NCBI GenBank assembly: GCA_023374025.1
Contig: SIJG01000071.1
Location: 615,959 to 679,958, forward strand
Source: Heterodera schachtii
Lineage: Eukaryota > Nematoda > Chromadorea > Rhabditida > Heteroderidae
DNA length: 64,000 nucleotides
Direction: 5' to 3'
The notes beneath the pieces were generated by a model, which worked only from the letters and a program-made list of their open reading frames with translations, was not told where the DNA came from and did not search any database. Of this stretch, positions 10,544-20,418 are shown piece by piece (the stretch's first letter is position 1; each line of letters starts with the position of its first letter). Both the position numbers and the translations under genes were made by a program.

Positions 10544-11087
10544 TTCTTTGCTGCAATTTAGAGCACACTTTTCCCTTTCAAGAAATATTGAATTATAATA
10601 ATTGTCCTACAAAATCCTTTTCTGAACAATGAGCAAAGTTTCTTATATTTTAATCCGTTCACTGCTAATATTGAATGATTGAAAAATTGCGGTAGAAAAA
10701 AAAATCAAATAAAAAAATGCTATGTATGAACAGAAGTGGACTCTCTGATCGCTTTTTCGGATTTTGTAATATGTACTCACCGATGCACGTTCAAATGCAC
10801 AAAATCTTGCCTTTGATTTGAATGTTGCTCGGCTTAGCTCGGATTCGTTTGTACTTGAATGGCAAGTACGTACTTGAAACCGACCCTCGGATTACCAAAT
10901 TCTCTTGAATCGTTTCAAATAATAAAAAAAAAAGTGTAAAACAAAATTTAAAAAAAACCAAGAAAATAACTGTGTATACATATTATAGAACGAAAAATCA
11001 ACAAAAGTATTTCTGAGAAAAAAATAAGCACAACAAAATGAGTTCGATCATTTCTCAAATACAATAATTAATACATTTCCGCACACG
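10544..11087. other. Intergenic DNA between FBL-6 and FBL-7
   Basis: AT-rich sequence without an assignable gene. From about 10975 it is the FBL 3' flank: the reverse of CAGAAATGCTTTTGTTGATT near 11000 and of TTTGAGAAATGATCGAACTC near 11050, as found after other copies. Confidence 0.5.
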
Positions 11088-12421
11088 TCAGACGACATTT
11101 TCGTTGCTTTGATCCGCTTTTTCTTTTTCTTCTTCCGCTGGTGGAGACAATGGCCTAAAATAATTAAATATTTTATTTTTCGACAAAATCAAATGCTTTT
11201 GCTGCTGCTCACCCAATGGATTTATTGAAACTCCAAAAATCAAAAGTGATATTGTTCAAATTGACTTTGCCATTCCTCGAATTTTCGTGGTCTTCCCATT
11301 TAACTGCTGGCGCCGTCGCCGTTTCCCCAATTGGGCATCGTTGCAACAGCCAATTATACATTATTTCGTCGTTGAATTCTTTGCTATGTTTCAGTATCAG
11401 CTTTTCTTTCGTCATTTCGTTCACCAATTCAAAAGGTTCAATTGGCATAGTTGTCGTCATATGAAAATAAAGTTGAATATTGTAACTGACAGAAGTGGTG
11501 GCACGGCGAAATGTCTTAACAAAAATTGGTAAAACAAAAACAATTTATAAAAATATGGCGAGACGACCTCTTTGAAGCTGTTGACCCATTCGAGATTTGG
11601 TGGATTCACATAAGCACGGAAACGTAATTGCTTCGGTTGTCCATCAGTTGTCGGAGTGTGTAACCATTTGGTCAACGCTTGGCCAGCAGTTGCATTTGGC
11701 CCATCGTCAGCAATTCCATCGCGTAACAGAGCACCAGAATCGATCGAAGTCAATTGGTCGCAATCGGTGAGAATCGTTGGTGAAGTGCGACTGCGCAAGT
11801 TGTTCAAAGAATCGGCATTGTGAAAGCCCAAATGGCGAATGCTTGTCGCAAAAATTGGCCAAATCTCACGGGTAAAAACATCCCAAATCGGTTGGACATC
11901 CGTACCAAATGCATACACATTCAAATCCAAAATAGTGCCACTTCTGTCAAAAAATCGCTTCTTTGAACGGAGAAATGTGATCACGGAATGGTCAATGTAC
12001 CTGAAGAATTACAAAAAGGCGCTTTAATATATACAAAAGTTTGAAATTACTCAATCCAAAGGTCCTTAAAGCAAATTTTGTTGGGCAGTTGACGGTCCGA
12101 AAACGGAAAATCCACAAATTTGCCATCGATTAGTATAGACATTTTCGGTTTTAGTCCATTATCGTTTGCATTTGGTCCTTCGTCCTTTTCAATGCTGATA
12201 ATTCTCCAAATTATCAATTCGCTTTTTCCATCGAAATGTTTGTCCACTAAAATGTCGAAACGGTCGGAAAGCAATGCCATTTTTGAGGCCGAGTTGAGGA
12301 CGATCAAAAGATGGCAAAATGTCCATCCACACATCGCTACAAATCCAACTGAAATGCGTTTAAAAATTGCATGGGAAAATGAAAATTTGTAATTCAAAAA
12401 AATTCATTACCGTCGATTCAT
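11088..12421 (-). pseudogene. FBL-7: nearly complete, one frameshift in exon 2
   Basis: All five exons have good splice sites: 12411-12421, 12051-12348, 11568-12000, 11213-11514 and 11088-11154. Exon 3 (Y-I-D-H-S-V-I-T-F-L-R-S) and exon 4 (T-F-R-R-A-T-T-S-V-S-Y; L-L-Q-R-C-P-I-G-E-T) are open. Exon 2 has one extra A in an A-run near 12284 (G-L-K-x-M-A-L-L-S), making it 298 bases instead of a multiple of three. The break falls in the F-box-like segment. It could be a true lesion or a homopolymer sequencing error; correcting it would leave an otherwise normal copy. Its TATA box is the site of the hAT insertion. Confidence 0.7.
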
Positions 12422-12450
12422 TTTTGCGATATTATGCATTCAAAAATGTC

Positions 12451-12470
12451 TGTTTGACGTCTTTATATAC
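12451..12470 (-). promoter_or_regulatory. FBL-7 core promoter (TATATAAAGACGTC)
   Basis: On the minus strand GTATATAAAGACGTCAAACA lies about 45 bases before the ATG. The same block precedes FBL-9, FBL-16 and FBL-17 at nearly the same distance. The left target duplication of the hAT element (TTATATAC, 12463-12470) is the TATA box itself, so the insertion left an intact TATA on the gene side. Confidence 0.7.
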
Positions 12471-14446
12471 TAGAGTTGAGCGGGACCGGGAAATTTGACA
12501 AAAACCGGGACCGGGACTTGCCGGGACTAGAAAAGTCGGGACCGGGACCTCGATTTTCGTCCGGGACCGGGACCGGGACCGCGAGAAAAGCCGGGACCGG
12601 GACCAACCGGGATTTTTCGCAAGAGACATTTTTTTAATTTTTTTTATAAAATTCCCAAAATTTTCATTAAAATTCATAGATTATATGAAAAATTCAAAAT
12701 TCATCTTCAAAAAAATTTACTTTTTGGGTTTCCGTGTCAAAAATTTTAAGAATTGGACAAATTTGGCGCAAAAGTTCAAAGTCTTTGAATGAAATGGACG
12801 GCAATGATGAAGAAATTATTTCCATCTCGGCCATCCGAGGTTTTTTTGGTGCAGACAAAATTCCGGCATTTCTTTGGTCTCTTTCAAATTGCATTGCCAT
12901 CAAAACTTTTTTCTGCTCTTTGAAAGCTGCCAACATTCTGTAAGTCGAATTCCATCTCGTCGGAACTGACTTAAAATTTGCCGAATTTGAATAAGAATGG
13001 AAATAAATTACCATAATAAGTTGCTTTTTCGGCATATTCAATTGCTCTTGGTGTCGCTCCATACATTTTTTAATTTTGGGTTTTCGGCATTCTTTAGTCC
13101 ACTCTTTTGCCTTCAAGATAATTTCAGAAAGGCATTGATTTTTGAGCGAATCTTGAATAACCAAATTAAAAAAATGGCAACAACATTGGAAACTTAAAAG
13201 GAAACATGGAACCATTTAAAACAAATGAAAAAAATTGCCTGTCCTTATCCAATTGGCGTGTGGCCGACTGCATATTTCGAGCGTCATCACGCACACAGCA
13301 CACAATTTTGTTCAATGAAAATCCATTTTCTGTCAGACAATTTGCTATCCCTTCAGCAATCACTTCTCCAGAATGGAAAAATTCGTCCATAGGAAAGGCA
13401 CCGAGAACGGCATCATTTCGGCAGAAATTATCATCAATCCAGTCAATGGTCAGGCTAAAACGGAAAAATTTTTCTGGTTGCTAAAGGAAAAATTATGAAA
13501 ATACACCTTTGTAATTGAGGTGAATGCGTGGGTTTAGACCAGCCGTCGCTCGTAATTGCAAAATGTTTATCACCAATTCCTGTTTGAATTGCGCGGCGAA
13601 TTTGATCAGCCATTCTAGGGATCACTTTACGTCGAAAATAGTCGCGACCTCCAAATTCCTAAAAATAATGAAAATTAAAAACCAAAATGACAAAAATTAC
13701 AAAAAAATACCAAATTAGGAAATGCCTTCTTTGTCAAATTCCTCAAATCCGGATCCTCAAAAAATAAAAACGAGTTGTTTTGACGAATCATAATTCGCAC
13801 AATAGTCTCTTCCGCTTCTTCAAGTTCATTTTTCTTTGGAACCACAAAATTGTCAATTCGTTGCTGTTTCTATAAAATAATAAATTAAAATTAAAACTTA
13901 ATTGGTTAACCTTTTGTTCCTGCTTTTGAAGCAAATTCCCGGATTTCAACTCCGTAAATTGTTCTCTGTGTTTTGCCTCCAAGTGCCTCCACATTCCCTT
14001 TGTCGATCCATCAGTTCTATAAAATTTTTTCCCGCATACATTACATAATGCTTTATCATTCGACGATTTGTCGAAATATTTCCAAATGTCAGACATTTAT
14101 TGGTTTTGGTTTACTAAAAACAATTTATTGTGTAATTTAAAAGGATGCGATTTGTAAGCATTCGGTATTAGTAGAAAAATGTTAAAAGATGAAATGATTA
14201 TTCAAATGGACCAAATTGGCAAAATGTTTATGTTATTGAAAAGTTTCTTTTCCTCAAATTCCACTCTATCCTTTCGATTTCTCACCCAGACCCCATTCTT
14301 ACCAGTGCTTATTTAGTCCCGCCGGGACCGGGACTGGCAAAACCGGGACCGGGATTTCTGTTTTTCCAAAAACCGGGACCGGGACCGGGACCTGAAAAAA
14401 CCGGGATTTCCCGCCCCGGTCCCGGTCCCGGTCCCGCTCAACTCTA
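12471..14446 (-). mobile_element. 1976-bp hAT transposon with CCGGGACCGGGAC arms
   Basis: Terminal repeats begin TAGAGTTGAGCGGGACCGGG at both ends in inverted orientation. Subterminal arms of about 130-150 bases are packed with CCGGGACCGGGAC. TTATATAC flanks both sides (12463-12470 and 14447-14454), a perfect 8-bp target duplication. The body encodes a BED-finger hAT transposase remnant on the minus strand. A weakly related CCGGGACC block with CTCTACTCT end lies near 49160-49310. Confidence 0.93.
12694..14096 (-). pseudogene. hAT transposase, BED zinc finger, C-terminally truncated
   Basis: A hAT transposase cuts and pastes its element in the nucleus. Exon 1 13911-14096 starts with ATG and encodes a BED finger (C-N-V-C-G-K-K-F-Y then W-R-H-L-E-A-K-H). 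Exon 2 13711-13869, exon 3 13507-13658 (D-K-H-F-A-I-T-S-D-G-W-S, the first catalytic-core aspartate region) and exon 4 from 13454 (S-L-T-I-D-W; C-V-R-D-D-A-R-N-M) follow in matching phase. After a short intron the frame continues with C-C-H-F-F-N-L-V-I-Q-D-S-L-K and W-N-S-T-Y-R-M-L to a stop at 12694. The C-terminal hAT dimerisation segment with the catalytic glutamate is absent, so the copy is probably inactive by internal deletion. Confidence 0.8.
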
Positions 14447-14670
14447 TTATATACCCATAAAACATCAAAAAAAAAAAAAAAAAAATTTCGACATTTTCTC
14501 GTTTTAAGCACAAACTTTAAAAAGAAAATCAACAATAAAAGCGCACAAATTCACACAACGCGACACTTCTCTTTTTCCAATTGATTGATGTCACAAAAAA
14601 CTGAATAATTTATATACCTACTGCAAAACCTTTCTAAAGCCTTTGATGCGCTTCCTTTTGTTTTGTTTAG
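14447..14670. other. Displaced upstream promoter DNA of FBL-7
   Basis: Bases 14455-14570, read on the minus strand, match the region just upstream of the FBL-17 TATA box (about 41300-41386), for example TGTGTGAATTTGTGCGCTTT and GGTTTTATGGG. This is the original FBL-7 upstream region, now separated from its TATA box by 2 kb of hAT DNA. FBL-17 serves as the empty-site control. Confidence 0.7.
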
Positions 14671-14800
14671 GCATTTCTCCGTGCCACCGCTTCTTCTGTC
14701 AGCTACAAAATTCGTAGTGGCGTTTGCATTATGCCAACAACACCAATTGATGGGCCATTTGAATTGGTGAACGAACGGACCAACGAAAAGCTGACAATTA
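14671..14800 (+). pseudogene. FBL-8: exon 4 fragment
   Basis: After a TTTTGTTTAG acceptor the exon encodes F-L-R-A-T-A-S-S-V-S-Y-K-I and F-E-L-V-N-E-R-T-N-E-K-L-T, then breaks into the CCGACCG repeat at about 14801. No other exons of this copy are present. Confidence 0.7.
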
Positions 14801-14955
14801 GAGACCGGATCGGTCGGTTTTTTCCGGGTTTTTTTCGGTTTTTTTCGGTTTCGGTTTTTTTCCGGTTTTTATACCGAAACCGACCGACCGAAATAATCAA
14901 AAAAACCGACCGACTTTTTTCAAAAACCGAAAAAAACCGACTGGCGATTTAAAGC
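14801..14955. repeat. CGGTTTTTTT / CCGACCG inverted repeat block
   Basis: Units such as GGTCGGTTTTTTCCGG are followed by their inverted forms (AAAACCGACCGACCG). The block resembles the subterminal arms of the other elements here: short tandem units in inverted orientation. I cannot define exact ends or a target duplication. Confidence 0.5.
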
Positions 14956-15562
14956 GACATAACCCGTTAATAACAATTTTTGGCATAATATACTGTTTGA
15001 AATTCGATGTTTTTGATTAAGTTTTCGGACTTTTGAAATTTTTGGTCAATTTAGGAACCAAAGTGAGAATTTTAAAAATATTTTTGTTCGAAACGGGTTC
15101 GTGGTTCGAATTTAGTCGAAATGGATGTTAGATTTGTGACTAGCGACCCCGAAAACCCTTGGAAGCATGTTTTTATGACATTAAAAAAAACTTTCTTCAA
15201 AAAAGGGGGTGATCCCGACCTAATAAAACTGAGATTTTAAAAAAATTCTTAAGCTTAAAATGAATTTTTCTCTCTGAGACGGAGTTGGCCCCTTATACAC
15301 TAAGACGGAGTTGGCAAGACGGAGTTGACCCCTACCGGGGAGGTCCGGCGGTGCCGGTAGGCGCCACCGAAATTTTTTTTTCTTTTCTTAAACTTTGGCT
15401 AATTTTTTAACCAGATTTCATAGAAATAAGAACAGCAGATCACACCACTTTATTAAATGTACGTTTTATTCGAACAAAATAATCAACAAAAACATTTCTA
15501 AGAGAAAATGATGGCACAAAACCAGTTTCCTATTGATGAGATCGATCATTTCTCAAATATAA
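14956..15562. repeat. Half foldback element plus GC hairpin copy
   Basis: Bases 15010-15235 match one arm of the GGTAATACTG foldback family (GTTCGAATTTAGTCGAAATGG, GCGACCCCGAAAACCC). Bases 15345-15370 carry the hairpin motif (GGCGGTGCCGGTAGGCGCCA). From 15450 is FBL 3' flank. No gene is seen. Confidence 0.6.
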
Positions 15563-16898
15563 TTATTTTTCGTTGCTCTGATCCGCTTCTTCTTCTTCTT
15601 CCACTGATGGTGGCGACAATTGTCTAAAATTATTTTCATTTTTATTTTACGACAATCAAAAATTGCTTTTGCTACTCACCCAATGCAAATATTTCCATCC
15701 CACAAATCAAATAGGATTTTGTTCAAATTGGCACCCGAATAATTGTCATACCGCAGACCAAATCTGAAATATAGTTCAAATTGGCACCAGAATTTTCGCG
15801 GTTTTTCCACTTAATTGGCGCCGTCGCCGTCTCCCCAATTGGGCACCGTTTCAACAGCCAATTATACACATATGCGTAGAATTCATCGATATTCTGTTTC
15901 AGTATCAGCTTCTCATTGGTCCGTCCATTCACCAATTCAAATTGTTCAATTGGCATTGTTCCCACATGAAAATAAAGTTGAATTGTGTAACTGACAGAAG
16001 TGGTGGCACGGAGAAATGTCTAAACAAAATTGGTAAAACAAAAACAATTTATAAAAATATGGCGAGACGACCTCTTTGAAGTTGTTGACCCATTCGAGAT
16101 TCAGTGGACCCAAAATATTATTGCGATACAATCGTTTCGGTTGCCCATTTTTGCTCGGAGTGTGAAGCCATTTGGTCAACGCTTGGCCAGCAGTTGCATT
16201 TGGCGCATCGTCAGCAATTCCATCGGGTAACTGATCACCAGAATCGATTGAATTCAATTGATTGGAATCGGTGAGAATTGTCGGCGAAGTGCGACGGCGC
16301 AAATTGTCCAAATCATCGCCATCGATAAAGGAAAAATGGCGAAGGTTTGTCGCAAAAATTTGCCAAATTTCATTGGCCAAAACATCCCAAATTTGCTGAA
16401 CATCCATTTCGTATGGACGCACATCCAACGCCAAATTGGTGCCATTTCTGTCCCAAATTTGTTTGTTGGCACGAAGAAATTCAATGACGGAGTGGTCAAT
16501 GTACCTGAAGAAACATAAAATGCATTAATATAAACAAAAAAGTATACTCACTCAATCTGAAGGAGACGAAAACGAATTTTGTTGGGCAGCGAATGGTCAG
16601 GCAAAGGAAAATCCACAAATTTGTCATCGACACGTACAGACAGTTTCGGCCTCGGTCCTTCGTCCTTGTCAATTCTGATCATTCTCCAAATTGTCAATTC
16701 ACTTTTTCCATCAAAATGTTTGTCCACCAAAACATCGAAACGGTCGGAAAGCAATGCCATTTTGAGTCCGAGTTGAGCATGGTCAAAAGATGGAAGAATG
16801 TCCAGCCACACGTCGCTACAAATCCAGCTGAAACAGGAAAAAAATTTGGGTAAAATAAAATTTTAATTTAAAAAAAAAATTGCTTACCGTCGATTCAT
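15563..16898 (-). CDS. FBL-9: F-box-like family protein, alternative C-terminus
   Basis: Exons 16888-16898 (ATG AAT CGA CG), 16552-16827, 16072-16504 and 15680-16019 have canonical junctions; 1-3 sum to 240 codons. Exon 2 gives W-I-C-S-D-V-W-L-D-I-L-P-S-F and A-L-L-S-D-R-F-D-V-L-V-D-K-H-F. Exon 4 gives F-L-R-A-T-T-S-V-S-Y and L-L-K-R-C-P-I-G-E-T. Two extra bases near 15768 shift the frame so that it stops at 15723 with the tail T-I-I-R-V-P-I, about 338 residues in all. The usual last exon (15563-15623) is then not read in frame. FBL-22 reaches the same tail by a different indel. A TATA promoter block lies just upstream. Confidence 0.7.
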
Positions 16899-16930
16899 TT
16901 TTGCTGTATTATGCATTAAAGAATCTTTTC

Positions 16931-16945
16931 GACGTCTTTATATAC
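16931..16945 (-). promoter_or_regulatory. FBL-9 core promoter (TATATAAAGACGTC)
   Basis: On the minus strand GTATATAAAGACGTCGAAAA lies about 45 bases before the FBL-9 ATG, followed by TTTAATGCATAATACAGCAA, the spacing and sequence shared with FBL-7, -16 and -17. Confidence 0.7.
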
Positions 16946-17034
16946 AAAAATAAAAGTGAGCGATTTGAAAACGGATGAATGGAATTCGTTTGAAAATTCA
17001 AATTTTCGTTTACCCAATTTTTCCCATGTTTCAG

Positions 17035-17410
17035 TTGGATTTGTGGCGACGTTTGGATGGACATTCTGCCATCATTTGACTATGCTCAACTCGGACTCAA
17101 AATGGCATTGATTTCCGATCGTTTCGATGTTTTGGTGGACAAACATTTTGATGGAAAAACAACGGAATTCACAATTTGAAATGACATTACAATTCGAAAG
17201 GGCATGGAGGACGAGGAAAAAATTGGAGCAAAAGCGAAACTATTTATGCAAATCAAGGACAAATTTGTGGCATTTCCGATGCCGGACCATCCGTTGCCAA
17301 ACAAAATCCGCTTTGAGGACCTTATGATTCACATTTATCCGTTCGAACAAGCCAATTTGGGACAGAATTGGCACCAAATTTCATTTGAGACAGCCGATTA
17401 TTTTTGTTGA
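17035..17410 (+). pseudogene. FBL-10: exon 2 fragment with stop
   Basis: A good acceptor (CCATGTTTCAG) precedes exon 2 (W-I-C-G-D-V-W-M-D-I-L-P-S-F-D-Y-A). The conserved T-I-W tryptophan codon is TGA near 17176. The frame then continues to R-F-E-D-L-M-I and runs on without a donor to a stop at 17410. It lies 137 bases from the FBL-9 start on the other strand and has no exon 1, so it is a dead fragment. Confidence 0.7.
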
Positions 17411-17801
17411 TTGGATGATATTTCGTTTGCTCTTTTGGACGTACGAAAAAAATATATACAAACTTTGGCCGCAAAACGGAAAAGTACCGTTTTTCTAATC
17501 AATTAGATTGATAGATGCCTAATTGTTTGCTCTGTTCTTTGAACTGCTTTCACTCGTTGCTTTTTTTGACAAAAAATTTTCTGCAAATCTTTTGGTAAAT
17601 TCAAGCAAATTGGACGACCGACGAAAAGTGCTAAAATCAAGCACTTGATTTTCTGCACGTGATTTTAATTTAATTTATTAATAAAATTTCCAATTGGTAT
17701 TAAATCAGGGGTGTGATTGAATTTTTTTTTAAATGAGGGGACGGAGGTCCGTCCGGGTAGGCGCCACCGAATTTTTTATCGAAGAACAGCAACACCAATT
17801 C
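17411..17801. repeat. Intergenic DNA with degenerate GC hairpin copy
   Basis: AT-rich DNA; at 17745-17775 a degenerate hairpin copy (GGTCCGTCCGGGTAGGCGCC) is followed by AATTTTTTAT. The CGACGAAAAGTGCTAAAATC AAGCACTTGATTTT stretch near 17618 recurs near 54633. No gene is seen. Confidence 0.45.
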
Positions 17802-18568
17802 ATGGACGAATTGGCCGCCAAATTGCCACCCGCTGGACGCCTTTGTATTCCGATCACGGTCCGCCAGCAAAAACATAACGATCAAAGCAAATTTCATTTT
17901 TGTTTTTTCAGTTTTCGCCTTTTGACATCTTTTTTGACGTGATTGCCAAAGACACAGATCTTCTCAACAATGACATTTTGCTTCATTTTTCCGTCCCTAT
18001 GTGCTTCGCATTGCTCTCGCTTGTCCCCCTTGGCGTTGGCACCATGGCAATGCTCCAATTTGAGGAAGGAGTTGAAATGCGTGATCGCAATATGTGGCCA
18101 CTGCAATTTCAAAATTGCCTTCCAAAATTGTCGAAATCCCATTGATTTTTTGGAAGGCAATTTTGAAATTAGTTTTTCGCAAGTTGTTTTGCTTAATTTG
18201 TTTTATTTTTAAGTTCTTTGTCCTTTGTTATGCCTTCCCTTCTGTCGTTGGCTGGTGTATCTCTGCTGCGCTCTCATCCAATTTGCTGCTCTATTGGACG
18301 AACTTTTGGATTTGCGTCAACTTCCGTGCGGATCAGATAAATGTGCCGTTGGTCACTTTGGTGAGTTTGTGCCGCTTTTTTGCCATTTGATTTTGTGGCA
18401 TTTTCCAACTTTTAGGTGATCAGCATCGTCATGCTGTGTTCGTCCGTCTTCGAGATTTTCTTCATGAATTTGCTGCTCAAAAAACACCCTGTGAATGCTT
18501 CAACCACCGCCGATGCCCATCACCACAAACTGCGCAATGATGTCGCCACGGAATGTGCCATCGTGTGA
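17802..18568 (+). CDS. Small three-pass membrane protein, unrecognised family
   Basis: Four exons join in phase 0 with GT-AG sites: 17802-17858 (starts M-D-E-L-A-A-K-L-P-P), 17912-18070, 18214-18360 and 18416-18568, giving 171 residues. Three hydrophobic stretches can be seen: around residues 44-65 (C-F-A-L-L-S-L-V-P-L-G-V-G), 74-100 (C-Y-A-F-P-S-V-V-G-W-C) and 116-142 (V-I-S-I-V-M-L-C-S-S-V). The C-tail is polar with a three-histidine run. The donor of exon 2 (GGAGTTGAAA) is weak and an alternative could extend it. The start is the first ATG in frame, 30 bases after a repeat, so N-terminal exons may be missing. I do not recognise the family; localisation to a membrane is inferred from hydrophobicity. 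Confidence 0.5.
18106..18171. repeat. 22-bp perfect inverted repeat in an intron
   Basis: ATTTCAAAATTGCCTTCCAA with two more As is repeated in perfect inverted order after a loop of about 22 bases. It lies in the second predicted intron of the membrane-protein gene, between 18070 and 18214. It would fold as a strong RNA hairpin and may be a very short transposon relic. Confidence 0.7.
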
Positions 18569-19018
18569 ACTTAAACGGACGAATGGAACGATGCTGATGC
18601 CAACAAAACATAATAAATACGATGAAACGACGATGTGATGGATGGATGATATGTATATATGATAATCGGATTATAAATGCTGTATTCCATTGTATATTCC
18701 ATTATATTAGTAGATGTATAATGTATGTATGGTTGTATAAACTCGCTCAAAATTTCTTGACCAATTTTTTAAATCAGATAGCAAAAATTAATTTCTAATA
18801 GGGGTTTTCGGTGTCACATTGATCACGAATGTGCCACATTCATTTCTTGCAATTATACGACCCGCGGACCCGAATTCGAACAAAATCGAAAATCGCAATT
18901 CAAATTGTTAAAAATTCTAATTTATGCAACAAAATTGCTCCAAATGCACAAAGAAAACAGCCGAAACCCAAAGACATACGACCAGAAATGCAAAACAAAT
19001 GATTTAGATACCTAAGTA
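18569..19018. other. 3' flank and half foldback relic
   Basis: After the membrane-protein stop come ATG/TAT-rich low-complexity bases. At 18785-18900 one arm of the GGTAATACTG foldback family is recognisable (GATCACGAATGTGCCACATT, CCGCGGACCCGAATTCGAAC). No gene is seen. Confidence 0.5.
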
Positions 19019-19118
19019 CCGTATTTCCTGAATTAGTACCACCGAGGGTTCTATTTTTCAACCCCCCAAAAAGCGGAGGTATAATTCAGGAGGGGGAAAA
19101 CTAATTCAGGAAATACGG
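19019..19118. mobile_element. 100-bp MITE with TA target site
   Basis: Ends are CCGTATTTCCTGAATTAG and its exact complement CTAATTCAGGAAATACGG, with TA directly on each side (19017-19018 and 19119-19120). A TA duplication is the mark of Tc1/mariner-type elements. There is no coding capacity. Confidence 0.75.
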
Positions 19119-19330
19119 TAGGTAGGTATGTGAGGAAGAGTGGGAAATGTTGCCGCCTTTTATACAACAGTCGATTTTTTTACCGCTCTGTTTCTCTTCA
19201 TTGTCTATGCTATTTCCTTTTCTTTGACCTGACCCGACCCGCGGGTATTTGCGGTAAAACCCATATTTTGAGTGGTGTATAATTAATAAATGGCTTAACA
19301 TGCAACATTGGGACAGAAAGTGCACCTCCA
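19119..19330. other. Short intergenic stretch
   Basis: AT-rich DNA between the small MITE and FBL-11. A minus-strand 103-codon frame that covers it (19101-19412) is out of frame with the FBL exon and looks random. Confidence 0.3.
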
Positions 19331-19340
19331 ATTTAGATTT

Positions 19341-19692
19341 ATTTGTCTGTGTCATCTTTTCATTTGTTTGGTGCCATTCTCTCCAAAAATTCGCATTTCG
19401 CCCAATTTCCATTTGCGTGTTTTGAAGTGTTCGTCCACGTAGAAGTCAAAGCGACGGCTAATCAGTGCAATTTCGAGGCCAAGTTGAGAAGGCGCAAGAA
19501 AATCAAACACCAAAAGCCAACAATCGCCGCAGATAAAGCTGAAAATTTAAAGAATTTTTATGAAATTTCAAATGTTTCAATTTTATTTACATTCCTTTTT
19601 TGTGAGGGCGTCGACGTTTTTTGACATCGTTCAAAATGATCCAAAGAATGATGGCACTGACGATGAACAGCAGAAGAAACACAGCAGACCAA
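19341..19692 (-). pseudogene. FBL-11: canonical-type F-box exon with signal-anchor exon
   Basis: Anchor exon 19591-19692 encodes W-S-A-V-F-L-L-L-F-I-V-S-A-I-I-L-W and then K-K-R-R-R-P-H-K-K, ending in phase 2. Exon 2 from 19538 encodes F-I-C-G-D-C-W-L-L-V-F-D-F-L and A-L-I-S-R-R-F-D-F-Y-V-D-E-H-F-K. This is closer than the other copies to the F-box proteins I know from Globodera. The frame ends at TGA shortly after G-T-K, and no further exons exist. It links the whole cluster to that wider F-box family and shows the anchor exon is old. Confidence 0.7.
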
Positions 19693-20418
19693 CTAAAAAT
19701 GAATTGGGGAAATTAATGAATTAAAATTGAAGGAAAGGGAAAAGCAATAAAACGGTCAAAGATTAAAGACGAGAAACTAAAATATGAAGTTTTAGCCTCT
19801 AAAAAGTTGTATAATCTTTCAAAATTGATTTTCAAATTAGCGTAGCAATTCAGGGAGGGGGGGGGGGGGCGCGGAAGTCGGAGTCAGCATTTGTCGGGGA
19901 TAGACGGGCCCGTCGGGGTGCACCAAATTGGTCGGGTTTTGGCAATTATCCGCTCATTATCGCAATAAAAATGCGTGAATATTTAACGGATTGCTTATTT
20001 TTCTCATTTATTCATTTAATTTTGTCCTAAAAAATGCATTTTAAATTTTATTATTTATTTCTAGCAAACCCTCCCACCCACATTTTTTTCGAAGGTTGAC
20101 CATTACGGATGTAATTCTTCTGAGGCACCAAAAATTTCGGAATTCCATGCCATCCAAAAGTGCTGAATGGAGTCACGGGGACAGTGGCCAGCAGGCCATT
20201 TTCGGCAACCCGGAGCAATTTTTAATCCAATTTTGGTCCATATTTGGCCATTTTTAAGCTTTTACCATTTTCGTGCTTTTTAATCCTTCCACTTTTTCGT
20301 GACTATAAAATGTTTGTTTTTTTAATTTGCCTCATTCGAAAAAATATTTTCAACGCAATAATTCTGCCCTTTGTGTGGCATCATTCGAAATACGACAAAT
20401 TGTGCTAATTGCCACAAA
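19693..20418. other. Intergenic; G-run and a small minus-strand coding-like ORF
   Basis: Includes a 15-base G run near 19857. On the minus strand about 20054-20210 reads open with balanced composition (N-G-L-L-A-T-V-P-V-T-P-F-S-T-F-G-W-H, then P-K-F-L-V-P-Q-K-N-Y-I-R-N-G) to TAG. It has no start or neighbouring exon that I can define and I do not recognise it; it could be the last exon of a lost gene. Confidence 0.3.

Noticed and set aside
19101..19412. 103-codon minus-strand ORF next to FBL-11
   Set aside because: Covers a MITE and intergenic DNA and is out of frame with the FBL exon it overlaps.
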